Of a DNA stretch of 64,000 nt, positions 44,851-52,993 are shown in pieces. Made by a program: the position numbers and the translations under genes. Under the pieces are notes generated by a model. That model did not search any database. It saw only the letters and a program-made list of their open reading frames with translations, and had not been told where the DNA came from. The number at the start of each line of letters is the position of its first letter. Position 1 is the stretch's first letter. Source of the DNA: Flagellimonas myxillae (GTDB taxonomy: Bacteria; Bacteroidota; Bacteroidia; Flavobacteriales; Flavobacteriaceae); the NCBI RefSeq assembly GCF_023502235.1, contig NZ_JAMFLY010000003.1, positions 62,001-126,000 on the forward strand, written 5' to 3'.

Positions 44851-47532
44851 ATGAAAACAATTTACTTGGCAATTGTGGCAATGTTCGCTTCGGCAATGGC
44901 ATTTTCACAAGTTACTATTACCGGAAAGGTGGTGGATGGCGAATTGGGAAGTGGACTTCCCGGGGCCAGTGTAGTGCTTCAGGGCACAGACAATGGAACA
45001 TCAACAGATTTTGATGGGAATTTTACGTTGGAAGTTTCTGATAGTTCAGGGACTTTGGTGATTTCTTATATTGGATTTATATCCAAAACCGTTTCCTTTA
45101 GCGCTGCGGGCGGAGTTGGAACAATTTCCCTACTTCCGGATGCGGAAGAACTAGAAGGCGTTGTGGTTGTTGGTACAGGAATTATTGACTTGGCAAGCGA
45201 CAGACAAACCCCAATTGCGGTTTCTTCGGTGCCGATCAAGGTGATTCAGGAGAAAATTGGAACACAGGATGTGACCATGACCTTGGTAAACACTCCATCG
45301 GTATACGTTTCTGGACAAGCCGGTGGTTTTGGTGATACCAATATGAGGGTTAGGGGCTTTGATCAAGACAATACAGCTTTCCTTTTAAATGGTCAGCCTA
45401 TAAACGGTATGGAAGACGGTTTGATGTATTGGTCAAACTGGTCTGGTCTTAACGACATTGCCTCTGGAGTACAGATTCAAAGAGGTCTTGGATCATCCAA
45501 GCTTGCGATTTCCTCTGTAGGAGGTACCGTAAACTTTGTGACCAAAGCAACCGAAATGAACGAAGGTGGTTTTGGATACACTACGGTGGCCAACAACAAC
45601 TACCTAAAAACTTCTGCTGGGTACAACACAGGAATCTCTGAAAAAGGATGGGGTTTAAGTGCCATGTTCTCGCACTGGCAAGGAGATGGTTTTAACGAAG
45701 GAAACTACGGAGAGGGTCAAACCTATTTCCTATCCATCGGATTTAGACCAAACGACAACCATAACTTTAACTTCTTGATCACAGGTGCACCCCAGTTCCA
45801 CGATCAAAACTTCACCAAACCTATTGCCGATTACTTGGAATATGGGATGAACTATAACAACAACTGGGGAACCTACAATGGGGAGTACATGACCGAAAGG
45901 AGAAACTTCTACCACAAACCAGTATCTAACCTTAACTGGGACTGGAGCATCAATTCCACTACCAGCTTGTCTACCGTACTATATGCCTCTTGGGGTAACG
46001 GTGGGGGAACCGGTAACCGTGGAAACAGGATCAGAACTGCTGAGGGAAGAATAGATTACGATGCTATTTATGCCCAAAATGCCCAGGTGCCTAACGGAGC
46101 TGGTGTGTACTTTGGAGCTGACGATGCATACATCACAAGAGCTTCCATGAACTTGCACAGCTGGTACGGATTGATTTCAAACCTAGAAAAGAAACTTTCG
46201 GATAACCTAACTTGGAATGTAGGATTTGATCTTAGAACATACTATGGTAAGCACTTTAGGGTAGTTGCCGATTTCCACGGATTGAATTCTTGGAGAGAGA
46301 ACATTAGACTAAGGGATCAGAACAACAACCATGATACCTTTGGTGGATTTGGAACTTATAAGTTTGTGAATGCTACAGAAAGCTTCAGACCATCTGGATG
46401 GGCTGCTGCGTTCAATAGCTATGACGAGACCGAGAAGATTGCCTATAACAACGAGGAAAGAATCTCCTATGGAGGTTTGTTCTCCCAGTTGGAATATGCA
46501 ACGGATACTTTCTCCACCTTCTTCCAAGGCTCTCTATCCAATCAGTATCACCAAAGATTTGACCTTTTCCAGTATGCAGATCAAGCGTTGATTGATGGAA
46601 CATCCCCACAAGGAACAGATGAGCCACTACCTGCTGGAATTACAGATGGAGTTGATTCTGAAAAAGTGAACAACTTCGGATTCAACGCCAAAGCTGGGTT
46701 TAGCTACAAGCCTACCACGCAGCATAGTTTCTATGCAAACGTAGGATACTACAACCGTCAGCCTTATCACGACAACATCTACCTAAACTTTACCAATCAG
46801 GTAAATCCATTAACAGAGAACGAAAAAATCTTTGGATTGGAAGGTGGATATGGTTTCCGAAGCAACGTTTTCTCTGCCAACGTAAACCTATATAGAACAT
46901 CTTGGAAAGACAGGGTGGTAACAAGCTCCGATGTAGTGAATGATGTGGTGGAGTACACCACCAACTTTGGAACAGAGCAATTGCACACAGGTGTTGAGCT
47001 TGATGCCAAAGTAAGACCAAATGATGTGATTTCCTTCAATGCCTTTGCATCCATTGGAGATTGGCAGTACAAAGGAGAAGCTGTTACCCAGGTAACGGAT
47101 GAAGAGCGTAATGTAATTAGCACGGAGAACAACGACTTTGACGGAGGTAAAGTGGGTGGTGCTGCCCAACTTTCCGGTGGTCTGGGTATGAATCTTAGAT
47201 TCTGTGAAATGTTCTCTTTTGATTCTGATTTCAGATACTACGATAACCTTTATGCCGATGTTGGGGCCATCAAGGAAAACTTGGAGCTTCCTTCTTACAG
47301 CATTGTTGATGCCGGTTTAACGTTCACGATACCTGTAGGAGCCAACAAGGCCAATCAGCTTAAGGTTCGTACGAACATGAACAACGTATTTGATACCGAG
47401 TACATTTCAAGATTGACCACGGCCAATATGGTTGAGGCAGGTGACGAAACCTACGATGGGATAAATGTCTCCAACCGAGGATACTTTGGATGGGGAAGAA
47501 CCTGGAACCTTACCTTGAGGTACGATTTCTAA
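44851..47532 (+). CDS. TonB-dependent receptor with carboxypeptidase-like domain
   Basis: 893 residues. Signal peptide to ~19, CarboxypepD_reg-like domain ~20-110 (GKVVDGELGSGLPGASVVLQG, split), plug ~115-235 (RVRGFDQDNTAFLLNGQPING, split) and barrel ending RTWNLTLRYDF. Codon use is markedly biased (AAC, TAC, AAG-type codons) compared with neighbours, suggesting high expression. No SusD partner follows, so not a Sus pair. Terminator at 47557. Substrate unknown. Confidence 0.93.
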   Translation: MKTIYLAIVAMFASAMAFSQVTITGKVVDGELGSGLPGASVVLQGTDNGTSTDFDGNFTLEVSDSSGTLVISYIGFISKTVSFSAAGGVGTISLLPDAEELEGVVVVGTGIIDLASDRQTPIAVSSVPIKVIQEKIGTQDVTMTLVNTPSVYVSGQAGGFGDTNMRVRGFDQDNTAFLLNGQPINGMEDGLMYWSNWSGLNDIASGVQIQRGLGSSKLAISSVGGTVNFVTKATEMNEGGFGYTTVANNNYLKTSAGYNTGISEKGWGLSAMFSHWQGDGFNEGNYGEGQTYFLSIGFRPNDNHNFNFLITGAPQFHDQNFTKPIADYLEYGMNYNNNWGTYNGEYMTERRNFYHKPVSNLNWDWSINSTTSLSTVLYASWGNGGGTGNRGNRIRTAEGRIDYDAIYAQNAQVPNGAGVYFGADDAYITRASMNLHSWYGLISNLEKKLSDNLTWNVGFDLRTYYGKHFRVVADFHGLNSWRENIRLRDQNNNHDTFGGFGTYKFVNATESFRPSGWAAAFNSYDETEKIAYNNEERISYGGLFSQLEYATDTFSTFFQGSLSNQYHQRFDLFQYADQALIDGTSPQGTDEPLPAGITDGVDSEKVNNFGFNAKAGFSYKPTTQHSFYANVGYYNRQPYHDNIYLNFTNQVNPLTENEKIFGLEGGYGFRSNVFSANVNLYRTSWKDRVVTSSDVVNDVVEYTTNFGTEQLHTGVELDAKVRPNDVISFNAFASIGDWQYKGEAVTQVTDEERNVISTENNDFDGGKVGGAAQLSGGLGMNLRFCEMFSFDSDFRYYDNLYADVGAIKENLELPSYSIVDAGLTFTIPVGANKANQLKVRTNMNNVFDTEYISRLTTANMVEAGDETYDGINVSNRGYFGWGRTWNLTLRYDF

Positions 47533-47556
47533 TTTGAAGAAATAAAATCCAAATAG

Positions 47557-47585
47557 AACCCTCCGCTGTAAGCGGGGGGTTTTTT
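47557..47585 (+). terminator. Terminator of the TonB receptor gene
   Basis: ACCCTCCGCT/AGCGGGGGGT stem with a GTA loop and T run, 25 bases after the stop. Confidence 0.9.
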
Positions 47586-47626
47586 GTTTGCAAAATCCGT
47601 ACTTTTAGATTTCACAAACTAAACCG

Positions 47627-48064
47627 ATGGAAATTATAAAAAACCTGCATTCGTATTTGGCCTATATTGTTTTGGCCATTTTAATTTTAGCCTTTGTAAA
47701 TGCCCTTCTAGGACTTTTGGGGAAGAGGGAATTTACCATGCATAAAGATCTGAGGGTAAGTCTTTTTGCCCTGATTTTGACCCACATTCAATTGTTGATT
47801 GGGTTAATCCTGTTTTTTGTGTCCGCCAATGGCTTAAAGGCCATACAAGCCTTGGGCATGGGAGGGCTTAACTCTGCCGCTAGATTGTTGGCTGTGGAAC
47901 ACCCTTTTATCAACATTCTGGCAGTGGCCCTGATTACTATTGGCTGGTCCAAGCACAAGAAAAAGGAAGCAAGTAGTGCCAAGTTTAAGAGCATTACCAT
48001 CTTTTACGGATTGGGGTTGCTATTTATACTAAGCCGCATTCCATGGGGGCAGTGGTTTAGCTAA
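47627..48064 (+). CDS. Four-helix membrane protein, cytochrome-b-like
   Basis: 145 residues with four predicted membrane helices. Histidines at positions suited to heme: H8 (NLHSYLAY), H53 (LTHIQLL) and H92 (VEHPFIN), with H39 in a loop. Flavobacterial relatives are labelled cytochrome b on that basis. No electron-transfer partner adjacent. A large inverted repeat follows the stop codon. Confidence 0.75.
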   Translation: MEIIKNLHSYLAYIVLAILILAFVNALLGLLGKREFTMHKDLRVSLFALILTHIQLLIGLILFFVSANGLKAIQALGMGGLNSAARLLAVEHPFINILAVALITIGWSKHKKKEASSAKFKSITIFYGLGLLFILSRIPWGQWFS

Positions 48065-48071
48065 AAAAAGT

Positions 48072-48125
48072 GATTCCCGCGGCTGCATGCTGCCAAAGCT
48101 TTAGCGGTAGCGCATAGCGGGAATC
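48072..48125. repeat. 54-base imperfect inverted repeat
   Basis: Outer arms GATTCCCGC/GCGGGAATC pair perfectly; the inside pairs further (TGC...GCA, GCT...AGC, CC...GG) around AAAGCTTTA. Followed by TTATATTTTT. It may act as a terminator for the cytochrome-b-like gene or be a member of a dispersed palindromic repeat family; only one copy is seen in the window. Confidence 0.6.
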
Positions 48126-48209
48126 TTATATTTTTGGACTATAGGGTGATGTAATTCTTCTCTCGAATGAAATTTCAATCACTGGAACCAATCCCAAAGC
48201 TTACATTAC

Positions 48210-48707
48210 TTACTTATAATAACCATCATAGGACAATGTAATACTATTCCCGTCCTCTGAGATTCCCCTAAAGCTAAAATCAATGAAATTGATGGATTCA
48301 TTAATTTCCCAGACGGTGAGCGACCCGGTCTCAAAGCTTTCTACCCGGTATTCGTCGCCTACTTTTGTTGTGTAAATGGCATGTCCAAGCCATCTGTTGT
48401 CCTGTCCAACCTCGTAAAGTTTATAAGTGCCACCATTCTTCCAATGTGTAGGTTCATACACAACACAAATAAAATCAAAGTCATATTTCCCCGATTTAGA
48501 TTGAACGTTGATGGAATAGCCGTAGCTATCATCCAAAGACTCATAGTCACTTTTTATACTTACCGATTTTAAATCAATATAGTTTCCGTCAATACTACCA
48601 CTTTGGTAAAAGTATTCTTCTTCTTCTTTTGCACAACTGAGCATTGTTAAGATACATGAAACAATAACCAGCCTACCAATAATACCTTTCGATTTCATTT
48701 CTTTCAT
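48210..48707 (-). CDS. Lipoprotein of unknown function
   Basis: 165 residues from ATG 48707 (second ATG at 48698). Signal peptide with lipobox TMLSC (Cys ~24), then an acidic linker EEEEYF and a beta-rich body (SITLSYDGYYK at the end) with a CVVYEP cysteine. Surface-exposed or periplasmic; not recognised. Single gene. Confidence 0.72.
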   Translation of the reverse strand: MKEMKSKGIIGRLVIVSCILTMLSCAKEEEEYFYQSGSIDGNYIDLKSVSIKSDYESLDDSYGYSINVQSKSGKYDFDFICVVYEPTHWKNGGTYKLYEVGQDNRWLGHAIYTTKVGDEYRVESFETGSLTVWEINESINFIDFSFRGISEDGNSITLSYDGYYK

Positions 48708-48854
48708 TTTAGTTAAACAATTGGGTTTTCTCAAAATGCGACCTAGGATGATTTTGAAATCTTAAGCAAAGAAAGGTTTGGATCTACAGGAATTCAATAC
48801 CCCAAAATGGGTAATTCGACATACATCCGCTAACTGGATGTATTCGATTCAAGG

Positions 48855-49640
48855 TTAAAGCAAACCTTGTTTTAAATAAAAGGTAATGGCGTGGGAAATG
48901 TTTTTGAAATCGTTTTTGGCCAAAATGTTCCTACGATGGGTTTTGACAGTTTCTACGGAAATGTATAGATAATCGGCAATTTCTTTTGATGTCAGTCCTT
49001 CAGAGATTAGTCCAAGTATTTCTGTTTCCCTTGGATTAATTTTGTCAACCCTTGTCGTGTATTTTTCAAGTTCATTTTTACTGGAAATATTGTAATAGGA
49101 CTTTCCTTCTCTAATATTTATAAACGAAACTTTGTTGTTGTTTGTGGTTGTAATATGGCTAATATCTGAATGGTTTACCAGCGAGGCCAACATCTTGTGA
49201 TTATCGTCCAGTGCAAAGGAAATAGCTTGGTGCAAAAAGAGTTTGTAGTTGTCGTTTTCATCCTTTACCCGCAATTGATAGCTAACCTTATAGTTTTGAA
49301 TTTCCTCCCTAGGGATAAAATCATATAAAAAGAATACGGCCAACTGTTCGTGCTGTGTTACCAATTCTAAATCCTTTGGGTGTATGAACGTGGTGTATTC
49401 GGAAAGGGTAAAGGTTTTGGGGTCTACACCAAAAAGATTCTTGCATGAAGGGCTTACGTATGCAAAGCCTTGGGTTCCAAACTCGAAAATGAACTGGAAA
49501 GATGGTCCTGGCGAGTAAATATTGGCAATTAACTGATTTAACTTTTCCTTATCTACGTCAATTTTATCCTTGGCCAAGTATCTTGGGTTATTGTCGTAAA
49601 TGTTCAAGATTTCCCTAAGTCTAGGCCTTACAATTGACAT
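48855..49640 (-). CDS. PAS-like LuxR-type transcriptional regulator
   Basis: 261 residues from ATG 49640. Residues ~45-170 look like a PAS sensor (FQFIFEFGTQGFAYVSPSCKNLFGV). Residues ~195-261 are a LuxR/NarL HTH: INPRETEILGLISEGLTSKEIADYLYISVETVKTHRRNIL, split over ~198-240. No receiver domain. Divergent from the lipoprotein at 49884, with a 20-base palindrome between them. Confidence 0.88.
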   Translation of the reverse strand: MSIVRPRLREILNIYDNNPRYLAKDKIDVDKEKLNQLIANIYSPGPSFQFIFEFGTQGFAYVSPSCKNLFGVDPKTFTLSEYTTFIHPKDLELVTQHEQLAVFFLYDFIPREEIQNYKVSYQLRVKDENDNYKLFLHQAISFALDDNHKMLASLVNHSDISHITTTNNNKVSFINIREGKSYYNISSKNELEKYTTRVDKINPRETEILGLISEGLTSKEIADYLYISVETVKTHRRNILAKNDFKNISHAITFYLKQGLL

Positions 49641-49732
49641 CAATTCAGTGTTAATTATACTGATATCCAGTACTTTAAATATAACGGTTTTTCATTGATA
49701 TACCAAGAGACCTCAGCCGCTCAAAATTAAAG

Positions 49733-49752
49733 AATACCTAAAAAGAGGTATT
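49733..49752. promoter_or_regulatory. Palindrome AATACCT-AAAAAG-AGGTATT
   Basis: Seven-base perfect arms in the LuxR-lipoprotein divergent region, 93 bases before the LuxR ATG and 132 before the lipoprotein ATG. Fits a dimeric NarL/LuxR-type site. Confidence 0.4.
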
Positions 49753-49883
49753 GTGCCTCCAGCCCCACCCTCCTTCCTTTGCATAAGAACATGGTTAACC
49801 AAGAATTCATTAAATGGAGTCAGAAACCATCAAAAACGAGGCGTATCCGAAAAGCCTTAAGAGTAGGGTCAAAACAAAAAGAA

Positions 49884-50426
49884 ATGAAAAATATTAAGTA
49901 TTTAACAGTTTTAGCAGTAGTAGCTTTATTCTGTACCAGTTGTTCACACAGAATATTGGATTTCACGGTCATCTCCACCAAAAATGTGGATCTGTCGCAA
50001 GGGGCTTCTTTTAAAAAGGGGAGCAACAGAGTAAAAGGAGAGGACATGGTGCATTATGTAATCACAATTCCTTTGGGTTCAGTATCCATAAAGGAAGCAG
50101 TGGATCAGGCGATTGAAACTACCCCGGGTTGTGTTGCCCTCCTGGATGGCGTAATTTATAGCAAGGGCTGGTGGGCCATATTATATGGAAGAGAGTATGT
50201 TGTAGTTGAGGGTACTCCACTAATAGATCCAGGCATGGCATCCAATGAAAGGGCGATGAAGTATGGAAAAATTGAATTCGATAAAAAAGGAGCGGTGAAA
50301 TTGATGGAAGCCATGGATGAAATGGAATATAAAAAAGAAAAACACAGAATTGAGAAGGCGTCAAAAAAGGAAAAATTCAGCAAAATGGGATTAAGTGATT
50401 TTCCGGGTGTGGGAGGTTCTAACTAG
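49884..50426 (+). CDS. Lipoprotein of unknown function
   Basis: 180 residues from ATG 49884, where the signal peptide begins; lipobox FCTSC (Cys ~20). The upstream in-frame extension (from 49779) is basic and not signal-like. Core segments TPGCVALLDGVIYSKGWWAILYG and REYVVVEGTPL, then a highly charged Lys/Glu tail. Divergent from the PAS-LuxR regulator, which may control it. Ended by a good terminator. Confidence 0.74.
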   Translation: MKNIKYLTVLAVVALFCTSCSHRILDFTVISTKNVDLSQGASFKKGSNRVKGEDMVHYVITIPLGSVSIKEAVDQAIETTPGCVALLDGVIYSKGWWAILYGREYVVVEGTPLIDPGMASNERAMKYGKIEFDKKGAVKLMEAMDEMEYKKEKHRIEKASKKEKFSKMGLSDFPGVGGSN

Positions 50427-50472
50427 AACTTTCTACTGGCCAAGATCAATTTCTTTTCTTTTTTGTGCTTGT

Positions 50473-50504
50473 GAAAACCCTTTACCTTATGGTAAGGGGT
50501 TTTC
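50473..50504 (+). terminator. Terminator of the lipoprotein gene
   Basis: Fourteen-base stem GAAAACCCTTTACC/GGTAAGGGGTTTTC with one G-U pair and a TTAT loop, then T-rich sequence. Confidence 0.85.
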
Positions 50505-50606
50505 TTTGTTTTCGATGGAGTTCTTCAAAAATTTATAATAAAAATGCCATTGGCAAGCATTTATTACCTATAGGTGCGCTAGACTGGAGCCCTATTGACC
50601 TAAAAT

Positions 50607-50714
50607 TTATTTCACCTCCTTAATCAAAAACAAATACACCGGAAAGTGGTCGCTATACCCTCCGGTACAGGTTTTTCCGGAATAGGTACACTTGGGATAC
50701 TTTTTATTATTCCA
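50607..50714 (-). pseudogene. C-terminal remnant of an endonuclease/exonuclease/phosphatase protein
   Basis: Minus-strand frame of 35 codons ending at TAA 50607. It contains CTGGYSDHFPVYLFL, the conserved C-terminal SDHFPV motif of the EEP superfamily, preceded by YPKCTYSGK. A stop at 50715-50717 and then the radC-like gene replace the rest of the protein. No start codon. Too short to function; it marks the left edge of the inserted cassette. Confidence 0.7.
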
Positions 50715-50730
50715 TTAAACGAGAACAGTT

Positions 50731-51138
50731 TTAAAGGTCAATGGTGACGTAGTTGTTCTCCGTAATAATTAGATGATCCAAAACTTCTATTCCTAAAATC
50801 GCAGCAGCTTTCGTGATGCGTTCTGTGAACAGAATATCTTGTTCACTGGGTTCCAATTTCCCTGAAGGATGGTTATGGCACAGAATAATTTTTTTACATT
50901 TTTTGGAAACAGGAAGACTTAGAATGTCAACCGGTTCGGCAATGTTCCTGTTGCTGGTTCCTATAGTAACCAATTCAATATAATCTATGTCGTTGGCTGT
51001 GTTTAGACCCACCGTCCAGAAATATTCTTTTTTTCTGTGAATCTTGTTCTGCCGCCATAGAATCTTGAGCATAATACGAGCAATGTCATCTGTTCCGGAT
51101 ATATGTTTGTCCTCGTCTTTTGGTAATCTTATTGTCAT
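50731..51138 (-). CDS. RadC-like JAB/MPN metalloprotease domain protein
   Basis: 135 residues. Only the JAB domain, without the helix-hairpin-helix N-terminus of chromosomal RadC. The JAMM motif is intact: CHNHPSGKLEPSEQD gives two histidines, Ser and Asp, and an upstream glutamate comes from DYIELVTIG. Such short RadC proteins are typical of genomic islands and prophages. Lies 37 bases after the receiver gene, so it is likely the last gene of the cassette operon. Confidence 0.9.
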   Translation of the reverse strand: MTIRLPKDEDKHISGTDDIARIMLKILWRQNKIHRKKEYFWTVGLNTANDIDYIELVTIGTSNRNIAEPVDILSLPVSKKCKKIILCHNHPSGKLEPSEQDILFTERITKAAAILGIEVLDHLIITENNYVTIDL

Positions 51139-51175
51139 ATTGGAAATTTAGGAAAAAGATAACCAAATTGGAATC

Positions 51176-51682
51176 TTACGTTGAAGTACTAATTTTATAA
51201 ACGTATTTACCAACTCTATAAATTCCTTTTTTATAAAACCCAATTTTATTTTTTAAGTAAAGATTAATAATATGATTTAATTCTTCAACAAAATCAATTG
51301 GTGTCAACAATCTCTCCTCCAATACATAATCTCCAAAGTTATTTTGATTCTTTAGATGGTATTTATGCGCTGAAGTTATTACAATAAAAGTGTTAGTATT
51401 ATTTGCAAGATACCTAGCAATGTCAAAGCCGTCATTTCCAAGATTTTTGTCAATGGTACCTTTGATATCCAAAATGATAATGTCTCGTTCCACATTAGCG
51501 AAACTATTCAGCAGATTTTGATCACATTTATAATAACGTTCAATCTTTAAGTTGCCATTTGCCATTGCTAGATTAAGCATTTGTTCATTAAAATAGGTTT
51601 TTACATCATCTACAATCACCACTTTCAATGGTTGCAATCTCATCAAAGTTTTACCAAGGCTACTGATTAGTTTATTTTTCAT
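51176..51682 (-). CDS. Receiver-domain protein lacking the conserved lysine
   Basis: 168 residues from ATG 51682 (GTG 51685 just before). CheY-like: acidic pair D25-D26 in VVIVDDV, phosphoacceptor D72 in IIILDIKG, T103/S104 in VITSAHK. The usual lysine before the cis-proline is replaced in ERLLTPID. The ~35-residue C-terminal tail is basic (LKNKIGFYKKGIYRVGKYVYK). No DNA-binding domain. Starts inside the kinase gene (11-base overlap), so the two are coupled and probably partners. Confidence 0.78.
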   Translation of the reverse strand: MKNKLISSLGKTLMRLQPLKVVIVDDVKTYFNEQMLNLAMANGNLKIERYYKCDQNLLNSFANVERDIIILDIKGTIDKNLGNDGFDIARYLANNTNTFIVITSAHKYHLKNQNNFGDYVLEERLLTPIDFVEELNHIINLYLKNKIGFYKKGIYRVGKYVYKISTST

Positions 51683-52532
51683 CACTTAAAATTTTTAAGT
51701 TTTCAAGTTCGAAATGTTGGTATGAAAACCCCGGTGATGAGCTCTTGACTTGAACATGGTTTATCTTGAATTCATCATTTCCTTTCACAAGAGCATTGTA
51801 ATTCGCTTCAAGATCTTTAGCCCATCTAAGACCATATCCAAAACCTTTAGAATCTTTATTGACTTTTGATCCTGACTCAAAAATATTTATGTTGCTAGGG
51901 ATAGTTTTGGATACGTTAGTAAAAATCAATTTGGGTTTTTTTTCACCAACTGTTTTTAAGTTAACATTTAATCGGGAATTATCTTCGGAATACTTCCAAG
52001 CATTATCGATAAAAATGGCTAGGATATACTCCACAAAATCAGAACATTCGTTGATGTAATGCTTATCAGAAATGTTGTTTACCAGGGATAAGTTTTTTGC
52101 TCTACCTTCTTCCTGAATAATTGTATAAAGTGTAAAATAATGCTCAATTAGGTATTTAAGGCCAATTCTTTTGTTTGATTTTAGAGCTGGGGAAGAATGA
52201 AACTCGTGAACACCAGTTATCATCTGAATGAAATTGTCTAAAATAACAGTGGACCCAATTATTACGCTTAAGGGGTTTTTTAAATCAATTTCTCTGGTGC
52301 TAAGGGATTCATCAAGTTTGACTGCTTGTTGAATTATAGTTTGAAGAATTGGGTTTATTTCATGCCTTAGGTTTTTGGATATTGTTGAAAGTGGAACTTT
52401 GGGTTCCTTAGTTTCAACGGTACCATCTCTATTAAAAAAAGAAACTCCGTACACACAAATCTCAAATGTGCCCGGAGAAGTATTCCTACAAGGTTTTTGA
52501 GTACAGGATATGCAAGTAAAAGCTTTAGGCAT
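51672..52532 (-). CDS. Soluble histidine kinase with N-terminal four-Cys motif
   Basis: 286 residues without membrane helices. Cys motif C7-x2-C10-x4-C15-x10-C26, suited to zinc or an Fe-S cluster. H box with H57 in NLRHEINPIL, then a long helical region, N box around N177 (FIDNAWKYSED) and G box GFGYGLRWA (~230-238). The classical D-x-G-x-G (G1) box is not obvious: IFESGSKV stands there. The likely role is signal sensing by the Cys module and phosphotransfer to the adjacent receiver. AT-rich with Asn/Lys/Ile AAT, AAA and ATT codons. Confidence 0.78.
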   Translation of the reverse strand: MPKAFTCISCTQKPCRNTSPGTFEICVYGVSFFNRDGTVETKEPKVPLSTISKNLRHEINPILQTIIQQAVKLDESLSTREIDLKNPLSVIIGSTVILDNFIQMITGVHEFHSSPALKSNKRIGLKYLIEHYFTLYTIIQEEGRAKNLSLVNNISDKHYINECSDFVEYILAIFIDNAWKYSEDNSRLNVNLKTVGEKKPKLIFTNVSKTIPSNINIFESGSKVNKDSKGFGYGLRWAKDLEANYNALVKGNDEFKINHVQVKSSSPGFSYQHFELENLKILSDEK

Positions 52533-52629
52533 TAGAACTTTAGCGAGGAAATTGCGAATATTCTTTCAAAAATGCACAATTTCTACAAATTCTTTGTTGT
52601 TTTATCTGAATGATTTTAAAGAAATTTAA

Positions 52630-52941
52630 TGGATTCTGCGTTTCTCAATAGATTTACGAGCTTACGCCAAAAGCACACCAGACTCCAATTGCGATGACAT
52701 TCTCGAATTGGTGGACCCCTTTGGGATCATCATAGATGTCTTTGGGGTGGTTGGGGAAGATGGCACCGGCACCAATCACGAATTTGAGGACGGGCGTGCC
52801 CTTCGCAATCCAGAAGTGGTCCAAGGCAACCCAACCTACACCTTTGGGGAGTGGATTATTCACAACGATTCAGGAGATGCAGGGACAACCAACCAGCCCC
52901 AAAATGCCCCGGCGGATTACACCCCCGGCACCCACAATTGA
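52630..52941 (+). pseudogene. C-terminal remnant of a lamin-tail-domain protein
   Basis: Open plus-strand frame ending at TGA 52939, no plausible start; a TAA precedes it at 52627. It encodes DPFGIIIDVFGVVGEDGTG, FEDGRALRNPEV and TYTFGEWIIHNDSGDAG, the pattern of lamin-tail domains attached to secreted nucleases or adhesins, ending in APADYTPGTHN. The upstream part is missing, at the right edge of the cassette. A short frame from TTG 52708 exists but is part of this remnant. Confidence 0.68.
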
Positions 52942-52993
52942 TCCAAAGACCCAAATAATTCGTATTTTCTAATAGTAACTAATTAAACGACAT

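Larger units (their letters stand above)
50711..52633. mobile_element. Candidate inserted cassette bounded by TCCATTAAA/TTTAATGGA
   Basis: The nonamer TCCATTAAA at 50711-50719 is inverted as TTTAATGGA at 52625-52633. Read outward, each copy leads straight into a headless gene remnant. Between them lie three AT-rich minus-strand genes. There is no transposase or integrase, and no target-site duplication is apparent (flanks TTATTAT and TTCTGCG). The insertion event is inference; the remnants and the inverted nonamer are seen directly. Confidence 0.45.

Noticed and set aside
48072..48125. Possible tRNA-like structure
   Set aside because: It folds as one long hairpin and lacks a T-loop TTCGA-type sequence, an anticodon arm and a CCA-adjacent acceptor.
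5521..49705. TATACCAA seen upstream of several genes (near 5521, 7416, 39971, 49700)
   Set aside because: An eight-base word is expected about twice by chance on both strands, and it also occurs inside the dioxygenase coding sequence near 40873.
52708..52941. Independent 77-residue gene
   Set aside because: The same frame is open further upstream and encodes continuous lamin-tail sequence; it is a truncated end, not a small gene.
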